From: Candidatus Aegiribacteria sp.
GTDB lineage: Bacteria > Fermentibacterota > Fermentibacteria > Fermentibacterales > JCC-6
Length of the DNA stretch: 6,437 bases
Direction of reading: 5' to 3'
NCBI GenBank assembly: GCA_030600975.1
Contig: JAUVUL010000112.1
Coordinates: 1-6,437 of the forward strand
The translations under genes were made by a program, and so were the position numbers. Below are positions 1 through 5,043 of the stretch, piece by piece. The first letter of the stretch is position 1; every line of letters begins with the position of its first letter. The notes under the pieces were generated by a model that did not search any database, was not told the DNA's origin, and saw only the letters and a list, made by a program, of their open reading frames with translations.

Positions 1-1
1 G

Positions 2-1081
2 CTATTTCCTGAAGCTCACCAGCGATACGGCAGACCGGATATCGCAACCTTTGAAGAGGGTTTCGTCGCGGTGGTTCTACCCTTCAACGGTGAAGGATCA
101 ACATACGCCGAAAGGGTCAGATCCGGCATTGATCTTGCTTTCAAAAGGTCATCAGGGCTGTTCATTTCCGTACCTTTCGTCATTACATTCGACTGCTCCG
201 CAGACAGCGCTGATATATTGGAAATAATGAACTCACTGGGCTCTAATCCTTCGTGTCTGGCCGTAATCGGACCGCTTACCAGTAGAAACGCTGAACTTGC
301 AGCTCCACTTGCACAGAAATGGTCCCTGCCCATGATAACACCAACGGCGACATCTTCTGGACTGGATGATTACGGTGATTATGTGCACAGGCTGGTTGTA
401 TCACAGGGAGATGACGCTGCTGCTGTAGCCGAATACGCAGTGCGAAATGCCGGCTGCAGAACGTTTGCGATAATTCACGAGTTCACTTCTGAATCGGTTG
501 CCAATGCCGAGCAGTTCAGTTCAATAGTACAGGAACTGGGCAGCGAGATCGTAGGCATGGAGGGATATGAATCAGGGTCAACCGATTACAGAGCTCAGAT
601 AAACGCTATAAAATACCTGCACCCCGACGGTGTATTCCTTCCTGTAGATGCATGGGATGCTATTCAGCTCGCCCCTCAACTGAGATTCTACCGGGTTGAA
701 TCCCAGCTCTTCGGAACATCGGGATGGGACGATGAAATACTGCTGGAACAGGGCGGCGAATACGTTGAAGGCGCTGTATTCCCCGTTTCCTTCGGCTCCG
801 GTTCCATGAATCCCGCGACAGCAAGATTTTCATACTTCTACGAACGGGAATACGATTCCATGCCCACAATGCTGGCAGCTCAGGGATACGATACCGCGGA
901 AATAATACTGAATGCATGGAGAGGATCGAACCCTTCCCGATCATCCCTGGAAAACCATCTCGAGACCCTGAATATATACTTCGGGGCTACAGGCATGTGT
1001 ACTCTTGGCAGCGTATCTATCCCGCGTTCCGCTTTCCCTCTGGTCATGGTGATTGACGGAGAAATAGTAAGCATTGAGTAG
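2..1081 (+). CDS. Type-1 periplasmic-binding-fold protein (Peripla_BP_6 / LivJ-like), 5' partial
   Basis: The frame is open from base 2 to TAG 1079-1081 (359 visible codons), so the start lies outside the window. The text from about codon 23 has the layout of a LivJ-type solute-binding domain: a first strand and helix (VAVVLPFNGEG, then AERVRSGIDLAF), the AVIGPLTS loop followed by SLPMITPTATSSG, a second-lobe strand after the YVHRLVVSQGDDAAA segment (TFAIIHE), the DYRAQINAIK helix, and a late FSYFYEREYDSMP..AAQGYDTAEIIL segment. Such domains bind small ligands in the periplasm for ABC importers. In many Gram-negatives the same fold, placed after TPR repeats, occurs in LpoA-like activators of peptidoglycan synthases. 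About 22 residues precede the domain here without looking like a signal peptide, so a longer N-terminal region is likely. No permease or ATPase gene adjoins it, which mildly favours the activator or sensor reading. The fold is secure; the ligand and role are not. Confidence 0.85.
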   Translation, partial: LFPEAHQRYGRPDIATFEEGFVAVVLPFNGEGSTYAERVRSGIDLAFKRSSGLFISVPFVITFDCSADSADILEIMNSLGSNPSCLAVIGPLTSRNAELAAPLAQKWSLPMITPTATSSGLDDYGDYVHRLVVSQGDDAAAVAEYAVRNAGCRTFAIIHEFTSESVANAEQFSSIVQELGSEIVGMEGYESGSTDYRAQINAIKYLHPDGVFLPVDAWDAIQLAPQLRFYRVESQLFGTSGWDDEILLEQGGEYVEGAVFPVSFGSGSMNPATARFSYFYEREYDSMPTMLAAQGYDTAEIILNAWRGSNPSRSSLENHLETLNIYFGATGMCTLGSVSIPRSAFPLVMVIDGEIVSIE

Positions 1082-1097
1082 TTTACCTGGCAGCGGA

Positions 1098-1976
1098 ATG
1101 CACTGGGGAATCGATATAGGCGGAACCACGACAATTCTTGGTTATCTGAAACCGGGTGGTTTCGAAAAAGCGGCAATTCTGAAAACCGACCCTCCGTCGG
1201 GACCGGATTCACTCCTAAGAAGGATAAGCAAGGCAATTGACGAGGTGGATAAGGCTCCATGTTCGGCAGGTGCCGGTATTGCAGGTCTGGTGAACAGATC
1301 TGAGGGGGTGCTCGTTTCTTCACCAAACCTTCCCGGATGGAAAGATTACTCCATTCGGGAAAAACTGTCAGATATACTCGGGTGTCCCGTAGTAATCGAC
1401 AATGATTGCAATGTATTCGCCATACAGGCCATCGAATCCTCAAGCATACCCGATTCCGGTCTCTGGCTGATGATAACCCTTGGGACCGGCATCGGTGGAA
1501 CAATAATCCATAACGGCACCATCCTTTACGGAACAGGATATGCTGGTGAATTCGGACATATGACGGTTGAAGCGAACGGAAAGAATTGCCTGTGCGGATC
1601 AAAGGGATGCTGGGAGAGATATGCTGCATCCGGAGCTCTGAGGGAATACTACGGAAAACACAACGGCAGTAGTATATACAATTCTCCAAAGGAGATAGCC
1701 CGTCTGGCTTCGATGAAACAGGATGCAGCACTGAAAGCTTTTGAGGAATTCGGAATATGGCTTGGTATAGGACTTGCAAATCTTTACCACTGCTTCAGTC
1801 CGGACGGTGTTTTTCTTGCCGGGGGCCTTACAGGGGCATCGGAGTTCTTCCTGGCTCACGCTGAATCGGAATTCAATGATAGATGCCACTGCGCATGGAA
1901 CGTGAATGTATTACCGTCAGGTTCCGACGCAGGAGCGGAAGGAGCCGCTATTATGGGAAGAAACCGGACCGGATGA
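1098..1976 (+). CDS. ROK-family sugar kinase (glucokinase-like)
   Basis: This 292-residue protein has a normal length for a ROK kinase without a DNA-binding domain. Visible motifs, numbered from ATG 1098, are: ATP-phosphate loop DIGGTTT at 6-12; catalytic Asp103 in DNDCN (101-105); second phosphate loop LGTGIGG at 128-134; sugar-contact Glu151 and His154 in GEFGHM; the ROK zinc site His154 with Cys164, Cys166 and Cys171 (CLCGSKGCWE); adenosine-side FLAGG at 239-243; and terminal DAGAEGAA. ROK kinases phosphorylate glucose, N-acetyl amino sugars or related hexoses with ATP in the cytosol; the substrate cannot be read here. A TTG at 1074 would add eight residues, overlap the upstream stop and sit 12 nt after GGAG (1058-1061). 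ATG 1098 was preferred because ROK proteins usually begin a few residues before DIGGT, although its own ribosome site is weak. It probably shares a transcript with the binding-protein gene. Its last 86 bp recur at 4958-5043. Confidence 0.9.
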   Translation: MHWGIDIGGTTTILGYLKPGGFEKAAILKTDPPSGPDSLLRRISKAIDEVDKAPCSAGAGIAGLVNRSEGVLVSSPNLPGWKDYSIREKLSDILGCPVVIDNDCNVFAIQAIESSSIPDSGLWLMITLGTGIGGTIIHNGTILYGTGYAGEFGHMTVEANGKNCLCGSKGCWERYAASGALREYYGKHNGSSIYNSPKEIARLASMKQDAALKAFEEFGIWLGIGLANLYHCFSPDGVFLAGGLTGASEFFLAHAESEFNDRCHCAWNVNVLPSGSDAGAEGAAIMGRNRTG

Positions 1977-2026
1977 TCGTTTGGCTTCTCTGGCTTCAGG
2001 GGAACGGTATATCGTCGATTGTATAA
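1973..2026 (+). pseudogene. Possible remnant of an lptD start (signal-peptide-like 17-codon frame)
   Basis: The ROK stop overlaps an ATG (ATGA at 1973-1976), exactly as the ROK remnant overlaps the lptD start at 5040-5043. Translation gives MIVWLLWLQGNGISSIV before TAA 2024-2026. The first eight residues are hydrophobic like the lptD leader (MTYFLILMTL), although only Met1 and Leu5 are identical by position. The likely interpretation is that lptD once began here and was cut off by the inserted segment. The frame is very short and the resemblance is mostly compositional, so it could also be chance. Confidence 0.3.
1984..2005. repeat. Hairpin-like repeat, left copy
   Basis: The segment starts GCTTCTCTGG and ends CAGGGGAAC. 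It matches 4831-4851 at 18 of 22 aligned positions, with one gap and three mismatches. Weaker similarity continues for about ten more bases (TAT, CGT.GA). It can form an imperfect inverted repeat (TTCTCTG with CAGGGGAA). It lies 8 nt after the ROK stop. It may mark the left boundary of the inserted segment, but the match is short. Confidence 0.4.
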
Positions 2027-2027
2027 T
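2022..2027 (+). promoter_or_regulatory. Candidate -10 box (TATAAT) for the cargo operon
   Basis: A perfect TATAAT stands 59 nt before ATG 2087 in the 110-nt gap after the ROK gene. No good -35 hexamer lies 16-18 nt upstream (GGGGAA is there), and the TGn extension is absent, so this is only a candidate. An ACAATTGT palindrome at 2037-2044, just downstream, could be an operator or chance. If the promoter is real, the downstream genes would be transcribed independently of the ROK gene. Confidence 0.3.
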
Positions 2028-2086
2028 GGAATACTGACAATTGTAAAATCTGTTAATCACTGTTTGCTTTGAAAACGGAGAATACT

Positions 2087-3016
2087 ATGCAGTTAGATAA
2101 TGAGAGACTTTCTGTTTTCAAGAGGGTGGGCGGGTTCCTGCTTATCGTTTTTGTGCTTATTGGCTTTTTCCTTCTGGGCGGGAAACTGATCGGTTTATTC
2201 ATTTCTCATGAGCCTGCTCCTGGTATCTTTCGAGTCACGGGACACTTAGTCAATGTCTTATTCGCTGCTGCATTTGGTGCTCTTGCGGTAGCTGTGATTG
2301 GGTATGTCGCAGTTCTTCTCACCAATTGTTTTACGTTTGATTTCAACAGACCCTTCTTCTCGAAGTTTAAGAAGAAGCTCTATTTTATCAACATCGCAGT
2401 TTCTTTAGGTTTATCCCTCGCAATCGGTTTCTTCGTTTCTGTGCCAGTCACACCTATCCTGGCGCGTCTCGACCTGCCAGAGCCATTACCGTTCATCGCT
2501 CCCATACTGATATCGTTGATCAGTGTTCAGCTCATTTTGATTTGGGTCGATATCTGGGCACCTCTGAACAGGGCGGTTCTAAGAAAAAGGATGACAGCGC
2601 TGGGAATTGATCCCATTAGTCTTGGAAAGGGCACTCTTGTTGGATTCTCGGACCCTGCCAGGAGCAGCTTCAAGAAGCTGACCCTTGTGGAAGATGATGC
2701 TGGCGTGCTCTGGATAGAGCCAGCACAGCTGGTGTACAGAGGAGATACAGAAGACTTCGAACTGAAACGGGATGACATAATCTCCATCGGATGTAAGGCA
2801 GACGCAGGAAGCATGGCATCATACGCGGGTGCAGTATATCCCATATTGCTATATCGTAACGCAGACGGAAGTGAGCGTAGCATACGCCTTCATGCCTGGG
2901 GCAGCTGGTCCATGGGCGGCCTGACGAAATCCCTGAGACTTCTATCCTCGAAGCTCAAATCCTGGCATTCGTCAGGTACTGATCTCTTGATAGGAAAGGA
3001 TAGGAACCTTGAATAG
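2087..3016 (+). CDS. Four-helix membrane protein with PH-like C-terminal domain, unknown function
   Basis: The protein has 309 residues from ATG 2087. This start was chosen because ACGGAG ends at 2080, six bases before it; a TTG at 2069 is in frame but lacks a comparable site. Four hydrophobic helices are visible at about residues 15-39, 54-78, 99-120 and 134-155. Basic stretches (RPFFSKFKKK at 88-97, RAVLRKR at 162-168) suggest the helix 2-3 loop and the tail are cytoplasmic. The last 130 residues are soluble and strand-rich: GTLVGF, then LTLVEDDAGVLWIEPAQLVYRG, then ELKRDDIISIGC. This order resembles bacterial PH-like domains, where a strand set is followed by a conserved 'DI..I' turn. No catalytic motif was found. 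The stop overlaps the start of the lipoprotein gene, so the two are probably translated together. The domain reading is by eye and the function is unknown. Confidence 0.85.
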   Translation: MQLDNERLSVFKRVGGFLLIVFVLIGFFLLGGKLIGLFISHEPAPGIFRVTGHLVNVLFAAAFGALAVAVIGYVAVLLTNCFTFDFNRPFFSKFKKKLYFINIAVSLGLSLAIGFFVSVPVTPILARLDLPEPLPFIAPILISLISVQLILIWVDIWAPLNRAVLRKRMTALGIDPISLGKGTLVGFSDPARSSFKKLTLVEDDAGVLWIEPAQLVYRGDTEDFELKRDDIISIGCKADAGSMASYAGAVYPILLYRNADGSERSIRLHAWGSWSMGGLTKSLRLLSSKLKSWHSSGTDLLIGKDRNLE

Positions 3017-4118
3017 AGCACTATTCGTTCCACTTCTCTTTATCATTCTCATGCTGTCCGGATGTGCCGATCAGGAATGGGCTGAACCATTTCCCGACAG
3101 GTTGAGCATTACCGTGCTTGACAGCATTGGTATTGAAACCGGTGATTCCTGCTATGTACTTGGCTCGATTGTAGCAGCAGCTACGGCTCCAAATGGTAAT
3201 ATCCTGATGCTCGATCAATCAGCCTGTATTATTCGGGTGTTTGATTCGGATGGCATCCATATTGAAAATCTGTCCCGGCAGGGAAGCGGTCCGGGGGAGT
3301 TGCTTATGCCATGGGACATGACCGTATTCCCGGATGGGAAAATCATGGTGATGGATATAATGAAAGGCGGCATGATTATCCTTGACAGTTGCGGAAAGAG
3401 TCTTGACGAACTGACTGAATGGCCGTTAATGCCACCGTGTGCGATAACTGGCATTGATAGCAATCAGTTTGCAGGTTGCGCGTTTGACGCTGAAATGCGC
3501 GGTTCAGGAATACTGTTTAAGCTGAATACATCCCTTTTCTCCATGGAGAACGCTGAGCTTGAACACGTATTACATACGGATTCCTTCGTTATGGACCTGG
3601 ATAATACACCATTATCACCAACAGGCATGCTTGAATATGTTAATATAGCTACGAATATCGATAGAAGGATATTCTATAATCTTCGATCAACTGAAGAGCA
3701 CCTTGTTTATGCATGGGATCATGAGGGCAACGAGCTATTTACAGCTTCCCTTGGAATCCCTCCAGTCGAGAGAACACCTGATGAACTCGATGAAGAGAAT
3801 GAGTACACAAGAATGCGTTTCGCTTCGATGGGTATGAATACTCTTCCCGAAGGTTCTGAACCTGATCCGAATCATATTTTTGTTGTCGGTCTTGGTACTG
3901 ATGGATACGGGAATCTGTGGATTCAACGCGGAACCGAAGAGATACCGGTATTTGATATCTTTGACAGCACAGGAACACATATAGCAACAGCGGAATTCCC
4001 CATGAATGGCCGACACTGGCGTTTTAGTATTACGCCTTACGGGAATCTTGCGTGGAATCTTGATCCGGAATCTGGATATCAGACAGTACATCTCCTTGAA
4101 CTGCCGGAGATTGAATAA
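3009..4118 (+). CDS. Six-bladed beta-propeller lipoprotein, unknown function
   Basis: This is a 369-residue predicted lipoprotein. MNRALFVPLLFIILML is followed by the lipobox LSGC, so lipidation is expected at Cys19. TTG 3009 was chosen because it is preceded by AAGGA (2996-3000) at 8 nt and preserves the whole signal peptide; the next ATG, at 3051, would cut it away. Propeller-type repeats are visible: NGNILMLDQS..IIRVFDSDG at about 62-82, then RQGSGPGEL at 90-98, then DMTVFPDGKIMVMD at 103-116, YGNLWI at 300-305 with PVFDIFDSTG at 313-322, and YGNLAWNLD at 344-352. The 'vFD.dG...GxGPGE' sequence is characteristic of 6-bladed propeller lipoproteins (NHL-like) abundant in Bacteroidota and relatives. 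It probably faces the periplasm or the cell surface. Such propellers generally bind partners or ligands, and no enzyme site is visible. It overlaps the membrane-protein gene by 8 nt, suggesting a coupled pair. Confidence 0.88.
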   Translation: MNRALFVPLLFIILMLSGCADQEWAEPFPDRLSITVLDSIGIETGDSCYVLGSIVAAATAPNGNILMLDQSACIIRVFDSDGIHIENLSRQGSGPGELLMPWDMTVFPDGKIMVMDIMKGGMIILDSCGKSLDELTEWPLMPPCAITGIDSNQFAGCAFDAEMRGSGILFKLNTSLFSMENAELEHVLHTDSFVMDLDNTPLSPTGMLEYVNIATNIDRRIFYNLRSTEEHLVYAWDHEGNELFTASLGIPPVERTPDELDEENEYTRMRFASMGMNTLPEGSEPDPNHIFVVGLGTDGYGNLWIQRGTEEIPVFDIFDSTGTHIATAEFPMNGRHWRFSITPYGNLAWNLDPESGYQTVHLLELPEIE

Positions 4119-4123
4119 GAACA

Positions 4124-4727
4124 ATGAATATGAATAATGATATAAAAATATTCAAAGGAAATGAGATTGATATTGATTCTGGCAATCTTGCTGAATTAAT
4201 CTATGACGCATTCAAAGAAAAGATATACGCATTGAATGTACATAAAGATATAGTTATTAAAATAATAAAGGAATCATACAATATAAGTAATTGCTTTTTA
4301 GCTTTTTCAAACGATTTCCTGATCGGTGTAATTGGATTTACATTAAAAGATATTAGATTTCTGAAATATCGATTTAAATCCATATTAAAACATGTGAATA
4401 TTTTTAAATCAATTATTTATTACTTTATACTTAATTGGAATAATATTAAACTCGCTCAAGATGAGATCATGTTTGAATCGTTAGCAGTAAATAGAGATTT
4501 AAGGGGCAGGGGAATTGGAAGAGAATTAATACACTGCATAGAACAATATGCTCGAACCAATCATTTCAGGATAATCTCTATTAGAAGTAGTTAATACAAA
4601 TGATTTAGTAATAGAACTTTATAAGAAATTAGGATATCATACTGTAAAAGAAAAGCACTTTTGGAAAATCACACAAAGAGCTGGGTTCACAAGCAATCTA
4701 TATATGGTGAAGGATATAAGTGAGTAG
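4124..4727 (+). pseudogene. GNAT-family N-acetyltransferase, frameshifted near the 3' end
   Basis: ATG 4124 lies 5 nt after the lipoprotein stop. The first frame gives 156 residues to TAA 4592-4594. It includes a GNAT core strand (CFLAFSNDFLIGVIGFTL, 57-74) and acetyl-CoA motif A, FESLAVNRDLRGRGIGREL (118-135), with the pyrophosphate loop R127-G-R-G-I-G132. GNAT proteins should continue with a strand such as 'LEVvntN..aielYkklGF'. That sequence is present one base later: LEVVNTNDLVIELYKKLGY begins at 4581 and runs to TAG 4725-4727. Removing one base near 4577-4583 gives a continuous protein of 200 residues with RIIS-LEVVNTND at the join. The gene is therefore frameshifted, or a sequencing error is present. 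The segment is strikingly AT-rich (9 G/C in 60 bases at 4381-4440, 14 in 60 at 4261-4320) compared with 31 in 60 inside the ROK gene, which indicates a foreign origin. The acetylated substrate cannot be inferred. Confidence 0.85.
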
Positions 4728-4857
4728 GCAATTGCATATAACAGCGGAAATGAGGTTTTGCTCCCTTTTGTTGCCATACAAGAACAACTCTAAAACTATA
4801 TCCACAAATCCGGCTTAGTATGAGCAACCAGCTTCCCCTGCTCAGGGGAACAATATG
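4728..4857. other. Gene-poor spacer with attC-like 5' core
   Basis: No credible gene was found in this stretch. Seven bases after the GNAT stop is GCATATAACAGCGG (4734-4747). Its ATATAAC resembles the RYYYAAC core of integron attC sites, with one mismatch. A loosely complementary CCGGCTTAGTATG lies at 4810-4822. No GTTRRRY core could be found, so this is not a proven attC. The minus-strand frame across 4687-4893 has no recognisable domain. The stretch may be a dispersed, lineage-specific repeat that travelled with the GNAT gene. Confidence 0.3.
4831..4851. repeat. Hairpin-like repeat, right copy; perfect 18-nt palindrome
   Basis: TTCCCCTGCTCAGGGGAA (4833-4850) is an inverted repeat with 8-bp arms and a 2-nt centre; as RNA it could form a six-base-pair stem with a six-base loop. 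It is followed by no T-run, so it is not a standard terminator. Together with GC before it and C after it, it matches 1984-2005 at 18 of 22 aligned positions in the same orientation. It could be an element boundary, an operator or part of a dispersed repeat. AGGGGA within it (4844-4849) also stands 5 nt before ATG 4855 as a ribosome site. Confidence 0.5.
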
Positions 4858-5043
4858 ACGTTGACGACGATAGTACACCCCGCATATTACCAAAACTGGA
4901 TAGACGCCGTGGTCTATGCAGAAAATTGGATGACAATTCAGTTTACTTTTAATTTCTTCGCGTGGAACATGAATGAACTGCCGTCAAGTTCTTGCGCGGG
5001 ATCGGAGGGAGCCGCTATCATGGGAAGAATCCGAACCGGATGA
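4855..5043 (+). pseudogene. Short ORF carrying the ROK kinase C-terminal remnant
   Basis: This 62-codon frame starts at ATG 4855 behind AGGGGA (4844-4849, 5-nt spacing) and stops at TGA 5041-5043. Its last 28 residues, from FAWNMNELPSSS to MGRIRTG, match the ROK C-terminus at 1891-1976: 21 of 28 residues are identical, and 70 of 86 bases including the stop. The first 34 codons have no convincing match in the ROK gene, and all catalytic and zinc motifs are absent, so it cannot be a kinase. Differences between the copies are mixed silent and replacement, which points to descent from a once-functional diverged gene rather than a fresh duplication. The TGA overlaps the lptD ATG in ATGA, the position expected of a complete ROK gene in an ancestral ROK-lptD pair. 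The frame may still couple translation into lptD. Confidence 0.7.
4861..4890 (+). promoter_or_regulatory. Candidate promoter upstream of lptD
   Basis: TTGACG (4861-4866, five of six against the sigma-70 -35 consensus) is followed after 18 nt by TATTAC (4885-4890, four of six against -10). No other pair of this quality was noticed between the GNAT gene and lptD. A local promoter would make sense if the inserted segment separated lptD from its former operon, but the match is moderate and this kind of sequence occurs by chance. It lies inside the short ORF, so a transcript from here would lack that ORF's start codon. Confidence 0.25.

Noticed and set aside
880..1779. Long minus-strand open frame (299 codons) antisense to the ROK gene and the binding-protein end
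   Set aside because: It shows no recognisable domain and is antisense to two genes with clear family motifs; long antisense frames are common opposite coding regions.
2037..2044. ACAATTGT as a repressor operator
   Set aside because: An eight-base palindrome is expected by chance at this length, and no regulator gene lies nearby.
3735..4124. Minus-strand 129-codon frame opposite the propeller lipoprotein
   Set aside because: It is a shadow of the propeller gene, with no motif of its own.
4736..4822. Definite integron attC site
   Set aside because: Only one core resembles RYYYAAC, with a mismatch, and no GTTRRRY partner is visible, so it is kept only as a low-confidence possibility.
4833..4850. 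Rho-independent terminator at the palindrome
   Set aside because: There is no T-run after the stem on either strand, and the perfect arms leave only a 2-nt centre.
4687..4893. Minus-strand 68-codon frame over the gene-poor spacer
   Set aside because: It shows no domain, signal or ribosome site that could be supported, and it overlaps the GNAT end and the palindrome. It may recur if the spacer is a dispersed repeat, but that does not make it a gene.
4855..4957. Extension of the ROK duplication upstream of 4958
   Set aside because: Residues 1-34 of the short ORF cannot be aligned convincingly with the ROK protein (only scattered matches such as an AE pair); homology appears to start near 4958.
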